From contig JAEOSR010000056.1 in NCBI GenBank assembly GCA_016840285.1, forward strand, positions 1-64,000: 64,000 nt of DNA. The letters run 5' to 3'. Positions 54,095 through 62,956 of the stretch are shown in pieces. Both the position numbers and the translations under genes were made by a program. Each line of letters starts with the position of its first letter. Within the stretch, counting starts at the first letter, position 1. Origin of the DNA: Candidatus Hodarchaeota archaeon. Lineage in GTDB: Archaea; Asgardarchaeota; Heimdallarchaeia; Hodarchaeales; Hodarchaeaceae. The notes under the pieces are model-generated. The model had not been told where the DNA came from, ran no database searches, and worked only from the letters and a program-made list of their open reading frames with translations.

Positions 54095-55204
54095 TTGCCG
54101 CCTCGTAAAAGAAAGACAATATCGCGCAATAAGAAAGGGGAAGAGAAAGAGAACTCTAAAGAATCTGAAGTAGTGACGACTTCTCTGAATAATGATAGAG
54201 TAAGCTCCTCTCCAATGTTGTCAAAAGACAAGAAAGCAGGAACACATGATATCGGGGATCTTCCAGGTATAGGGCCCGCTACTGCAAAGAAACTTCAGGA
54301 TTCAGGATTTGGGACGTTGGGGTCCCTTGCAACAGTGAGTGTTGGGGAATTGGTCGCAGTTGGTAACCTAGGAGAAGCTACATCTAGGAAAATCATTCAA
54401 GCTGCCAGAGATGCGTTAGATTTTGGGTTCACAACGGCTGAGGAAGTCTTAGAACGCCGTAGGAATATGTTAAAAGTCACTACTGGATCTGCTTCATTAG
54501 ATGATCTCTTTGGAGGTGGAATTGAAAGTGGATCCATGACAGAATTGTATGGGGAATTTCGTACAGGAAAAACTCAGATCGCTCATCAACTGTGCATCAC
54601 AGCCCAGCTTCCTCGTGAGATGGGTGGTTTGAATGTGGATGATAAAGAACCTATAAAAGTGGTTTATATTGATACTGAGGGAACTTTTCGTCCTGAACGA
54701 ATTCTTGATATGAGTAAACGGTGGGAAGGCGATCTGGATATTAAACAAGTCCTGAAAAATATCATGCACGGCAGAGCTTACAATAGTGACCATCAAATGG
54801 TCTTAGCGGAAAAAGTTGCTAAAGACAGTCAGACTGAAAGGATCGGACTTCTGATAGTAGACTCTCTCATCTCTCATTTCCGTGCTGAATACGTAGGTCG
54901 GGGGACTCTTGCCGGACGCCAACAAAAATTAAATCAGCATATCCATACTCTTCTCAAAGTGGCTGAGGTCAGTAATCTAGCTGTGATTGTCACTAATCAA
55001 GTTCACTCCAAACCTGATATGTTTTTTGGTGATCCCACCGCTCCTGTTGGCGGAAATATTGTTGCTCATGCAAGTCACACTCGTGTGTATCTTCGAAAAT
55101 CTAAAGGTGAGCGTAGGATCGCTAGAATCGCTGACTCTCCGCTACTTCCAGAAAATGAAACCGTTTTTGCTATAACCGGTGATGGTATAACTGATGTAGG
55201 ATGA
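54095..55204 (+). CDS. radA: DNA repair and recombination protein RadA
   Basis: 369 residues. A basic, lysine-rich tail (1-~45) is longer than in most RadA. A helix-hairpin-helix domain follows (LPGIGPATAKKLQDSGFGTLGSL). The recombinase core has Walker A GEFRTGKTQ, Walker B LLIVDSLISHFRAEY, the linker FTTAEEVLERR and the DNA-binding loop region GDPTAPVGGNIVAHASHTRVYLRKSKG. It forms filaments on single-stranded DNA and performs strand exchange. TTG start with GGTGTGATC upstream. Confidence 0.95.
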   Translation: MPPRKRKTISRNKKGEEKENSKESEVVTTSLNNDRVSSSPMLSKDKKAGTHDIGDLPGIGPATAKKLQDSGFGTLGSLATVSVGELVAVGNLGEATSRKIIQAARDALDFGFTTAEEVLERRRNMLKVTTGSASLDDLFGGGIESGSMTELYGEFRTGKTQIAHQLCITAQLPREMGGLNVDDKEPIKVVYIDTEGTFRPERILDMSKRWEGDLDIKQVLKNIMHGRAYNSDHQMVLAEKVAKDSQTERIGLLIVDSLISHFRAEYVGRGTLAGRQQKLNQHIHTLLKVAEVSNLAVIVTNQVHSKPDMFFGDPTAPVGGNIVAHASHTRVYLRKSKGERRIARIADSPLLPENETVFAITGDGITDVG

Positions 55205-55335
55205 TTTCCTCTTCCCCCTTCTTTTAAAAAAGAGTCAATTATTCTTCCCTGTATACATAGTGCACATTATATACGTTATTATATAAGATAATGAAGTAAA
55301 ATCGGATCCATACTAATGGACTATTAGTGATCTTC

Positions 55336-55944
55336 ATGAACGGCTCTGATTTAATCCCTTGGGTAAATTTCATCTCATTACAAGTTAGTGCACTGATGTT
55401 TGCTTATTTCAGCATCATTAGTGTGATGCCTGTGACTCGTGAGGAGAAACGAGGAGAGAAAGCTTGGAAAGAGTGCTATTGGTTTCGATTAATAATGGGT
55501 ATCTTTGTGTGTATAATGGTTGTTAATACTATTCTTTGGATCTGGTTTCCTGTACCCGAACTTAATTGGCATTTTCATCCTGATCCACTCTTTGGATTTC
55601 TCATTGGAGTTATTATCACCATTCCATGCATTGTAATATTGATTAAAGCCATGCAGGATGGAGGTGAGGAGCATATGAAGCCATCAAAAGCAACTGAGCT
55701 ACATGGTGGAATATATCAGCATATCCGTCATCCTGGCGTTTTGGGGGAAATGCCCTTGTACATCGTTGTTGCTTTGTTTGTTAATTCATTATTCCTTGTC
55801 CTTTGGATGATACTCTTCATACTTTGTTATGTTCCAATCTACATCTATTTTGAAGAGAAGGACTTGATTAAGCGATTCGGGGCTCCCTACATTGAATATC
55901 GTAACCAAACTGGCGCCTTAATTCCTAAGTTTTGGAAAAAATAA
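55336..55944 (+). CDS. Isoprenylcysteine methyltransferase-like membrane protein
   Basis: 202 residues with about five membrane segments. The C-terminal block GGIYQHIRHPGVLGEMPLYIV and the FEEKDLIKRFGAPYIEYRNQTGALIPKFW stretch match the SAM-binding signature shared by ICMT, PEMT and NnrU-like proteins (HPxxxG, ..EE..L...G..Y..Y). It probably methylates a lipid or small substrate at the membrane. Asgard genomes also encode small GTPases, but prenyl-cysteine as substrate is speculation. ATG 55336 follows AGTGATC. Confidence 0.72.
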   Translation: MNGSDLIPWVNFISLQVSALMFAYFSIISVMPVTREEKRGEKAWKECYWFRLIMGIFVCIMVVNTILWIWFPVPELNWHFHPDPLFGFLIGVIITIPCIVILIKAMQDGGEEHMKPSKATELHGGIYQHIRHPGVLGEMPLYIVVALFVNSLFLVLWMILFILCYVPIYIYFEEKDLIKRFGAPYIEYRNQTGALIPKFWKK

Positions 55945-56107
55945 GTCTGGGATATTTGTCTTAGTTTTCCTTTAATTTCCCTTAGGGATTTGGCTGCACT
56001 CTTCCATTTTATTTAATATGTGTGATTCAATCTACTTTTCAGAAAACTTTATAGATAATGATAAGTTCCTTGTCAAGAATATCTGATATGGATTGTTGAT
56101 CGTAATC

Positions 56108-56614
56108 ATGGGTGGCTGTTCATTCGTTATCACGGGGCAAAAACAGGCAGGAAAGTCCACCTTATGTTGGCAGGTGTTAGAATACCTGAATCAAAAACAT
56201 GTATCAACAAGTGGGGTAATCACACTACAAAATGACAAAAAGTGGTTTTTTTTAATAACTGAAAACGTAAAAATTCCTTTTGAGGCAAATGAAATAGACG
56301 ATTTCATACCAATTGGTCAGTTTCGGATTCATAAGAATAATCTTAAACGTACAATCAATAACATTCAAGCGAGTTTGGACAGTGATTATCTGTTCGTTGA
56401 TGAAATTGGTCTATTAGAGCTCCAGGGGAGTGGATACTTTCCCATACTTAATGCTGTATTATCACGTGAACAGGGAAATATCCTAGTGGTAAGAGAAAGC
56501 CTCTTAGATGACTTTTTCTCTCAATTTCCCCAAACCAAGAGTTATAAAATTATTCGAGTTGTGAATCGCGAAACATCATTACCACTCAATATAATGAAAA
56601 AGCACATCAGTTAG
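56108..56614 (+). CDS. THEP1-like nucleoside-triphosphatase
   Basis: 168 residues. A P-loop sits near the N terminus (FVITGQKQAGKSTLCWQVLEYL) and a Walker B-type LFVDEIGLLELQGSGYFPIL in the middle, the arrangement of the THEP1/DUF265-type NTPases. ILVVRESLLDDF follows, as in the family. The P-loop is slightly unusual (GQKQAGKST). Members hydrolyse ATP/GTP, and their cell role is unclear. I prefer ATG 56108; in-frame TTGs at 56093 and 56096 would add a few residues. Confidence 0.7.
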   Translation: MGGCSFVITGQKQAGKSTLCWQVLEYLNQKHVSTSGVITLQNDKKWFFLITENVKIPFEANEIDDFIPIGQFRIHKNNLKRTINNIQASLDSDYLFVDEIGLLELQGSGYFPILNAVLSREQGNILVVRESLLDDFFSQFPQTKSYKIIRVVNRETSLPLNIMKKHIS

Positions 56615-56713
56615 CAATTAATACCTAATTTGATACAGTTCCAAATATCATAATTCATATGATGAAATTTAGAGTAGCGATCAAGGATTTCTCACGATGA
56701 AGTGGTGAAAAAA

Positions 56714-58225
56714 ATGGCAAAAGAAGAATATATAGGTGCAGTAGATCAGGGAACCACAGGTACACGCTTTATGGTCTTCGATAAGAATAGTAACCTAGTC
56801 GATTCACATTACAAAGAACATGAACAGATTTTTCCCCAACCAGGGTGGGTTGAGCATAATCCTATAGCTATCTGGACAAAAACTCAACTAGTTATGCGGG
56901 AAACTCTCAAAAACGCTCATATTAAACTTAAAGATTTAGGTGCGATCGGTGTAACCAATCAACGTGAAACCACAATTGTCTGGGATCGTTTAACAGGTCT
57001 TCCCATTCATAATGCTGTTGTCTGGCAGTGTGTTCGAACAGCTGAAATCTGTGAAAATCTCAAGAGAGAAGATTTAGAACCTCTAGTTAAAGAGCGAACT
57101 GGCCTAGTCATAGCTACTTATTTCTCTGGTCCTAAAATTCGGTGGTTGCTGGACAATATCCCAAGAGCTTCGTCAAAAGCTGAAAAAGGCGAGTTAATTT
57201 TTGGAAACATCGATACATGGTTAATTTGGAATTTAACTGGAGGTGTTGATGGGGGAGCACATGTGACTGATGTCTCAAATGCTTCTCGCACCATGTTAAT
57301 GGATCTTAGAACGCTTGATTGGGATGATGAATTGTTAGAACAATTAAAGATCCCTCGTTCCATGTTACCTGAAATTAGGCCGTCAAGTGATCCAAATATT
57401 TATGGTCATGTAGTTATGAAAGGGATGGATGGTAATCCACCTATTTCTGGAGACCTTGGAGATCAACAAGCAGCCCTATTTGGCCAAACATGTTTTGATC
57501 CAGGCATGGCAAAGAATACTTATGGAACCGGAAATTTTTTATTATTAAATACTGGGGATAAAATTGTTCACTCCGATTTGGGGCTTCTTACCACTGTAGC
57601 TTATGGGATAGGGAAAGAAACCATCTATGCACTAGAGGGAAGTATTGCAATTAGTGGTGCAGCAATTCAATGGCTTCGAGATCAATTGAAATTCTTCTCC
57701 TCTGCTTCTGAATCAGAAGAGCTCGCTGCATCCGTCGCTGATAATGGTGGAGTGTATTTTGTACCTGCATTTGTTGGTCTTTTTGCTCCACATTGGGATA
57801 CTACTGCACGAGGCACATTAGTTGGACTTACAAGAGGAAGTAGTCGTGCTCATATTACGCGAGCTGTACTGGAATCCATTGCTTTCCAATCATTAGACGT
57901 TTTCCATGCTATGGAGAAAGATAGTGGTATTAAGCTTCAAAGTTTGCGAGTAGATGGCGGAGCTTCCAAGAATAATCTTCTAATGCAGATCCAAGCTGAT
58001 TTACTAAATATTGAATGTGTTCGTCCACAAATTGAAGAAACTACTGCTTTGGGAGCAGCTTATTCTGCTGGACTTGCTGTGGGTCTCTGGGATCTTAATG
58101 AGTTACGTGAGAAATGGATTGTAGATCGGGTCTTTACACCTCAAATGAATGAGGAGAAGCGCCAAAAAATGACATTCCTTTGGAATAAAGCTATTGAAAA
58201 AGCAAAAGGGTGGATTGAAAAATAA
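56714..58225 (+). CDS. glpK: Glycerol kinase
   Basis: 503 residues of the FGGY kinase family. VDQGTTGTRFMVFD (ATP/phosphate loop), FPQPGWVEHNP, TNQRETTIVWDRLTG, DQQAALFGQTCFDPGMAKNTYGTGNF, the LEGSIAISGAAIQWLRD block and RVDGGASKNNLLMQ are all typical of GlpK rather than of sugar kinases. It makes sn-glycerol-3-phosphate from glycerol. In archaea this serves glycerol catabolism, since archaeal lipids start from the opposite enantiomer. ATG 56714 follows AAGTGGTGA. No glycerol-3-phosphate dehydrogenase or facilitator is nearby. Confidence 0.93.
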   Translation: MAKEEYIGAVDQGTTGTRFMVFDKNSNLVDSHYKEHEQIFPQPGWVEHNPIAIWTKTQLVMRETLKNAHIKLKDLGAIGVTNQRETTIVWDRLTGLPIHNAVVWQCVRTAEICENLKREDLEPLVKERTGLVIATYFSGPKIRWLLDNIPRASSKAEKGELIFGNIDTWLIWNLTGGVDGGAHVTDVSNASRTMLMDLRTLDWDDELLEQLKIPRSMLPEIRPSSDPNIYGHVVMKGMDGNPPISGDLGDQQAALFGQTCFDPGMAKNTYGTGNFLLLNTGDKIVHSDLGLLTTVAYGIGKETIYALEGSIAISGAAIQWLRDQLKFFSSASESEELAASVADNGGVYFVPAFVGLFAPHWDTTARGTLVGLTRGSSRAHITRAVLESIAFQSLDVFHAMEKDSGIKLQSLRVDGGASKNNLLMQIQADLLNIECVRPQIEETTALGAAYSAGLAVGLWDLNELREKWIVDRVFTPQMNEEKRQKMTFLWNKAIEKAKGWIEK

Positions 58226-58235
58226 TTTTCTTTGA

Positions 58236-58961
58236 TTACTTCTCCTCTGCTAAAAAAAGATGAACAGCTCCTTCCATTTCAAGTAAAGTTTCATAAATAG
58301 CGTCTGGTTCGGTCTTAAGTAGGGTGTCAGGGGTACAATAGCCAGTTGTAAGTGCAAATGTGGTGATTCCTACTGTCTTCCCTGCAATAATGTCCCCCCC
58401 TAAATCTCCAATCATCGCACAACTTCGAGGTGTATTTGTTAGTTGAAATTTTCGGAGAAAATGTAGAAATCCCTCCTCTTTGTGTTTTTCAAACTCTCCC
58501 GAGGCTAAAATTCTATCTGTTGAGAAATAATTTGTGTCTTTGAGATGCTTGGCTAGAAAGATGTCAATTTTTTTTCGTGGAGAATCACTCACAATAGCTA
58601 ATTTTATTCCAGACGAATGTAATCGCTTAAGAGCAATTAGGGTGTCTTTTGTTGGTTGAGCCAAGGAAAATTGTCTGGACTGATTTCTTATAACATAAAA
58701 CAACGCTCTCAAAGATTTGATATGACCAAATTCAAACGCCCGTGAAACTTTATACAGGGTCTTTACGATTTTCCATTTCACATTTTTTTCTTGTGGGCCG
58801 AGCTTGGAGAAAGTTACCTCATCTGCTTTTGAGATTACATGAGTAAGATCAACCTGTAAATATTGTGCTAACAACCCAAAGTAAAATTGTTTAGTATCAA
58901 CCAACGTTCCATCAAAATCAAATATTATCGCTTTTATCGGTATGTAAACTAACTGGGGCAT
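58236..58961 (-). CDS. HAD-family phosphatase
   Basis: 241 residues. Motif I is IIFDFDGTLVDTK, motif II is LAIVSDSPRKK, a lysine lies in the EFEKHKEEG region, and motif III/IV is CAMIGDLGGDI. A helical cap sits between motifs I and II, as in phosphoglycolate phosphatase-type members. The substrate is unknown. It converges on glycerol kinase with a 10-base gap, which permits but does not prove a role in glycerol-phosphate or glycolate metabolism. Confidence 0.8.
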   Translation of the reverse strand: MPQLVYIPIKAIIFDFDGTLVDTKQFYFGLLAQYLQVDLTHVISKADEVTFSKLGPQEKNVKWKIVKTLYKVSRAFEFGHIKSLRALFYVIRNQSRQFSLAQPTKDTLIALKRLHSSGIKLAIVSDSPRKKIDIFLAKHLKDTNYFSTDRILASGEFEKHKEEGFLHFLRKFQLTNTPRSCAMIGDLGGDIIAGKTVGITTFALTTGYCTPDTLLKTEPDAIYETLLEMEGAVHLFLAEEK

Positions 58962-59125
58962 GAGACAACTATCCCAAGGGTTACTAGGTTAACTACCTGA
59001 CTAAAATAAAAACACTTTGGCATATTTCTTTGTGTCTACCATAAAGAAATTTTTTATTATCTGTGAAATTCTTTGAGTCTTCACAGATATATTTCTAATT
59101 CCTTTGATATTTTTGAGGTATTTTA

Positions 59126-60082
59126 TTGAAATTTGACCTTAATGATCCACTAGCTGGATTACCCTCTCTTAAAACAGATATTTGTGACTCTCATGTGCAT
59201 ATCTGGGATGCTGAAGCGTTTAATGATCTAAAGAAGTGGGGCCATCAATTTGGGGTTAAACGGTTCATGGGTATTGCTCAACCTGAAGTGAAGAAAACTC
59301 TGGAGCAGAATGGAAAAGCTTCTGAAATTGTTTTTGCATATTACTTGCCTATGCAAGCGTTTGCTGAAAAAAAACCTGACCGAATCATAGAAGCTGTCGA
59401 TGAAGCCCATAGTCTAAACTATACACTCACCAAAACTTGGTTCGGTCCAAGACAGATCGACTTCTATAATACCGATAAGCTCGTTTCTATTTCAGATCCC
59501 ATCTTTGAACCAATTTTTACTCGAATTGAAGATTATGGTCTTCCATTAGATATTCATGTTGCTGACCCTGATATCTGGTACGCTACCAAATATCAAGATT
59601 CTGAACGTTATCGCACAAAAACTCAAGCGATTAACGATTTTAACATGGTACTTGAAAGCCACCCCGCTCTTAAGGTAATAAGTGTTCATTTTGGGTGTTT
59701 GCCTGAAATTCATAATTTAACGCAATTAGAAGAGATTTTTAAGAAATTTCCTAATTTTTATGTTGATACAGCTTCTACAAAGTGGATCGTACGTGAACTG
59801 GGGAAAGATCCTCAAAAAGCCCGAGATTTCATTGTCCGTTACCAAGACAGAATTCTTTTTGCTACTGATTTGTCTGTTGGATGGACAGATCGTCCTGAAG
59901 ATTATTTCTCTACTCGATACTGGGCACAACGGTTATTCTGGGAGACCAACGTCCAGAAAGTGGAGTTACCCTTTTCAGATGAAGACAATCCAAATCCTCC
60001 CACCTTTATAAACGGATTGAATCTCCCTCAGTCCGTACTCAATCGTATTTACTGGAAAAATGCTGATAATTTTTTTAAGTGA
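59126..60082 (+). CDS. Amidohydrolase-2-type metal-dependent hydrolase
   Basis: 318 residues of a TIM-barrel hydrolase. The first metal motif is CDSHVHIWDAEAF. Further metal ligands are probable in PLDIHVADPDIWY, VISVHFGCLPE and the late aspartate LFATDLSVGW. The order agrees with the amidohydrolase-2 family (decarboxylases and lactone hydrolases), and no substrate can be named. The TTG start has GAGGTATTTTA upstream. It stands before the DapB-like dehydrogenase gene with a 94-base gap and may belong to the same pathway. Confidence 0.75.
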   Translation: MKFDLNDPLAGLPSLKTDICDSHVHIWDAEAFNDLKKWGHQFGVKRFMGIAQPEVKKTLEQNGKASEIVFAYYLPMQAFAEKKPDRIIEAVDEAHSLNYTLTKTWFGPRQIDFYNTDKLVSISDPIFEPIFTRIEDYGLPLDIHVADPDIWYATKYQDSERYRTKTQAINDFNMVLESHPALKVISVHFGCLPEIHNLTQLEEIFKKFPNFYVDTASTKWIVRELGKDPQKARDFIVRYQDRILFATDLSVGWTDRPEDYFSTRYWAQRLFWETNVQKVELPFSDEDNPNPPTFINGLNLPQSVLNRIYWKNADNFFK

Positions 60083-60176
60083 AACCTTGAAAAACACTTA
60101 AAAAAAAAGAAAACATTTTATGTTGAATGATTAAGTTCTTATTCGAAGTTTCACAACACAAAAGAGTCAGATTCCG

Positions 60177-61208
60177 ATGAAAACCAAATTTAATGTGATT
60201 CAAGTAGGATTAGGGCCGATGGGTAGGCGAATAACGAAGTTATTAGTCAAACGTGAGAATATCGATTTAATTGGTGCTGTTGATATTGACCCAAATCTTG
60301 AAGGTAAGAAATTGGGTGAAATTCTGGATCTTCCAAGTGTACCAGAAATAAGGATCGATTCGAATCTTACAAAGTTTTTAATCAAGAAACAAGCCGATGT
60401 TGTGATAATTTCGACCTCCTCCTCACTTGAAAAGGTTGCCCCCCTTATCATAGAGGCGATAAAGGCTGATAGCAACGTTATTTCTATTTGTGAGGAATTA
60501 TCCTATCCTTTTGAGTATCATCCAGATCTTTCTGACGAAATCGATGAACTTGCTAAAGCCCATAACGTGTCCGTGGTTGGAACAGGTATAAATCCAGGTT
60601 TCTTGATGGATTTATTGCCCATTGTATTGACAGCTCCCTGTCAAACTGTTCAGAAGATTACTATAACACGAATGATGAATTCTGCAAAAAGACGTGGACC
60701 ATTCCAAGAAAAAATCGGAACTGGGCTTTCGACTGAGGAGTTTCGGGAGAAAATTGACCACAGGGTAATAACAGGTCATGTTGGTTTAACACAGTCTATC
60801 CAAATGATTCTTTCTGCGCTGGGTATGACAAGCGAGGAAATAATTGAATATCCTCCAGGCGCAGTCTTGGCAGAAAAGGATATCACAACTTCTTATTGTA
60901 CCATACCCAAAGGATTCGTATGTGGACTTCAAAGTAAGGCTGTGGCTAGAAAGAATGATGAAGATTTGATAATATTAGATTTCACTGCGTATGCAGGAGA
61001 CCATGAGGAATATGATAGTGTTGTCATTGAGGGGGTTCCACAAATTTCACAAAAAATCAAAGGTGGAGTTCATGGAGATTTAGGCACTGCCGCCGTGGTT
61101 GCTAATATAGTTCCATTAATATTCTCCGCAAATCCTGGTTTACATACGATGAAGGATATTCCAGTTCCATGCAATACTGCGGGGATTTGGAAGGAAATAA
61201 ATGAATAA
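60177..61208 (+). CDS. DapB-like NAD(P)-dependent dehydrogenase
   Basis: 343 residues. The Rossmann motif VIQVGLGPMGRRITKLL is followed by AVDIDPNLEGKKLGEIL, ADVVIISTSSSLEKV and VVGTGINPGFLMDLLPIVL. The whole is longer than DapB and resembles the 2,4-diaminopentanoate dehydrogenase group, which deaminates an amino acid-derived diamine in ornithine breakdown. Without the ornithine-pathway neighbours (OrtA/B and so on) the substrate stays open. It ends 23 bases before the thiamine-binding-type gene. Confidence 0.75.
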   Translation: MKTKFNVIQVGLGPMGRRITKLLVKRENIDLIGAVDIDPNLEGKKLGEILDLPSVPEIRIDSNLTKFLIKKQADVVIISTSSSLEKVAPLIIEAIKADSNVISICEELSYPFEYHPDLSDEIDELAKAHNVSVVGTGINPGFLMDLLPIVLTAPCQTVQKITITRMMNSAKRRGPFQEKIGTGLSTEEFREKIDHRVITGHVGLTQSIQMILSALGMTSEEIIEYPPGAVLAEKDITTSYCTIPKGFVCGLQSKAVARKNDEDLIILDFTAYAGDHEEYDSVVIEGVPQISQKIKGGVHGDLGTAAVVANIVPLIFSANPGLHTMKDIPVPCNTAGIWKEINE

Positions 61209-61231
61209 TAATTCTAAAAAATGGTGATTAA

Positions 61232-61540
61232 ATGAGTACTAAGATCATAGCGGAAATTACAACTTATCCTGTTGGAGAAGGGACAAGTTTGAGTAAATAT
61301 GTAAAAGAAGCAGCAAAAGAAATTGATGCATACAAAGGAATACGAGTCATTCATCATCCGATGGGGACTGTGATTGAAGCTGATTCTCTTGATATTGTTT
61401 TTGATGTAACAAAGCGAGCTCATGAAACTATCTTAAAAACTGGAGCTCAGAGAGTTCTTACTCAACTTCGTATTGATGATCGTCGAGATAAATCCCGGAA
61501 AATGGAAGATAAGGTCGCTGCGATCTCCACTGAGAGTTAG
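61232..61540 (+). CDS. MTH1187/YkoF-type (DUF77) thiamine-binding-like protein
   Basis: 102 residues of a ferredoxin-like fold. The family pattern is clear: IIAEITTYPVGEGTSLSKYV at the start, a central GIRVIHHPMGTVIEADSLDIVFDV, and a late TQLRIDDRRDK. Related proteins bind thiamine or its hydroxymethylpyrimidine part, or act as small tetrameric metabolite sensors. GGTGATTAA precedes the ATG. The stop overlaps the end of the convergent winged-helix gene by four bases. Confidence 0.82.
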   Translation: MSTKIIAEITTYPVGEGTSLSKYVKEAAKEIDAYKGIRVIHHPMGTVIEADSLDIVFDVTKRAHETILKTGAQRVLTQLRIDDRRDKSRKMEDKVAAISTES

Positions 61541-61887
61541 TGGTCTACAGAGATTATGGGAGCTCTTTTATCTAATCCTGCTAGTATTGTTCTCAGTGAT
61601 TTTGTATACTCCTTTAAAGCCCTTCTGCCATCTTTAGTAATATGAATAACAGTTCTTGGACGAAGATTCACGAAAGTTTTTTCTCTAGTAACAAAACCGA
61701 TCGAGTCTAGTTTTGTTAAATGACTATTTAAGTTTCCTGATGTTACTCCCAATCCTTTCTGAAGTACACTGAATGCAAGAGAAGAATTTAGATGAAGTAA
61801 CATCAGGATTCCCAGACGAACTGGTTCATGAATAGTGGAATCCAGTGCACTAAGGAGTTCTTCCATTAATGTTGGATTCTCTTCCAT
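61537..61887 (-). CDS. Winged-helix transcription regulator
   Basis: 116 residues. The ArsR/MarR-like winged helix is clear: IHEPVRLGILMLLHLNSSLAFSVLQKGLGVTSGNLNSHLTKLDSIGFVTREK, then a wing and a C-terminal dimer helix (RRALKEYTKSLRTIL). This compact type, with recognition helix GNLNSHLTKL, is common in archaea beside membrane proteins. CAGGTGAT precedes the ATG. It is transcribed with the membrane protein upstream (16-base gap). Confidence 0.85.
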   Translation of the reverse strand: MEENPTLMEELLSALDSTIHEPVRLGILMLLHLNSSLAFSVLQKGLGVTSGNLNSHLTKLDSIGFVTREKTFVNLRPRTVIHITKDGRRALKEYTKSLRTILAGLDKRAPIISVDH

Positions 61888-61903
61888 TCTATCACCTGAT
61901 CTT

Positions 61904-62587
61904 CTAATTATGTCTCCTTTTGTATTCAGCCAACCTACCTACATTCCAATAAGTTAACATACTTACTCCAATTAAAATAAGACCAAAAATAGTACAAAAG
62001 AGAAACATTGCCAATTCTGGTGTTCCTGGATAGATCAACACAGATGATAGAAACCCGAGAATTAGGGCAAAAATCCCAAATGTGAGTAATCCTGATTGTA
62101 ATTGTGTGTTTCTCGTTTTTAAGTAAAGGATTCTGCTGGTAAGCAAAAATCCAATACAGACGGTGATTCCCCAAATTGTAGGTATTAATTGAGGATTAGA
62201 ATTGCCAAAAATGACCACTAATAAATGTGTAAGGGCGAACAATCCAATAATTATTACCCCTACCTTTCGGTAAGCTTTATTCCAGTTGATAAAACCAGGT
62301 GATAATCCAGTAGTAAAAATGATAACTCCAAGAAGGGGTAGAAGATAGATAAGCCATAAACCAAAAAGTAGGACAGGTTCAACATCGGGAGCTAATCCGA
62401 GAATGAAGAAAGTGGAATCCACAGACAGGAAACGATAACATACATACTCAATCCAACCTCCAATTATGGTAATGAATCCAGTAAGAGCTAAGAATAACAA
62501 CATTCGGTTTATTTCCATTTTTTCTTCGAATGCGACGATTTTATCTAAAATTTCAAGAGTAGGCTCCAAATCAGGTAGCAAATCCAT
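61904..62587 (-). CDS. Membrane protein paired with the winged-helix regulator
   Basis: 227 residues with an N-terminal soluble helix (DLEPTLEILDKIVAFEEKMEINRM) and six membrane segments. It has no recognisable transporter or enzyme motif. Its tight pairing with the winged-helix gene suggests a membrane sensor for that regulator. ATG 62587 follows a GGGTGATAGG site; GTG 62596 belongs to that site. The gap beyond, 62588-62956, is AT-rich, and an open frame ending at 62955 there is not convincing. Confidence 0.65.
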   Translation of the reverse strand: MDLLPDLEPTLEILDKIVAFEEKMEINRMLLFLALTGFITIIGGWIEYVCYRFLSVDSTFFILGLAPDVEPVLLFGLWLIYLLPLLGVIIFTTGLSPGFINWNKAYRKVGVIIIGLFALTHLLVVIFGNSNPQLIPTIWGITVCIGFLLTSRILYLKTRNTQLQSGLLTFGIFALILGFLSSVLIYPGTPELAMFLFCTIFGLILIGVSMLTYWNVGRLAEYKRRHN

Positions 62588-62956
62588 TCCTATCACCCTA
62601 TTCCTCGTTTTGTTTTACCGATATGATATGTACAATAGCATATTAAGTGTTAGTTTGTGCTACAAAGAATTCTCCCAGAGAAAACAACATTGGTTCTTTT
62701 ATGAGTAAAAATAATTTCTCATTTATGAACTATAAGTACCCTTATAAGTACTTGAGCTCTCAAATAAATGTTGTTATTTATTATTATGGACTTAAACGAA
62801 TTAAAGAGATTAGATACTTAAAATTAAGGTTATTCATTGTTTCTTTTATCTCAAAGGTCGAATTATATCTATATAACGATGAATCTAGCTTTATTAAGGT
62901 TCAGAATTTCTTTTTACCGAATGATGATTGGAGTATTGACGAAGAAGGGGATTAAA

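Noticed and set aside
62647..62955. 102-codon frame directly before the lectin gene
   Set aside because: Composition (Tyr, Lys, Ile, Asn, Phe rich) looks like translated AT-rich DNA. It has no ribosome-binding site or recognisable motif, and it overlaps the promoter side of the membrane-protein gene. Its stop one base before the lectin start is noted, but not enough.
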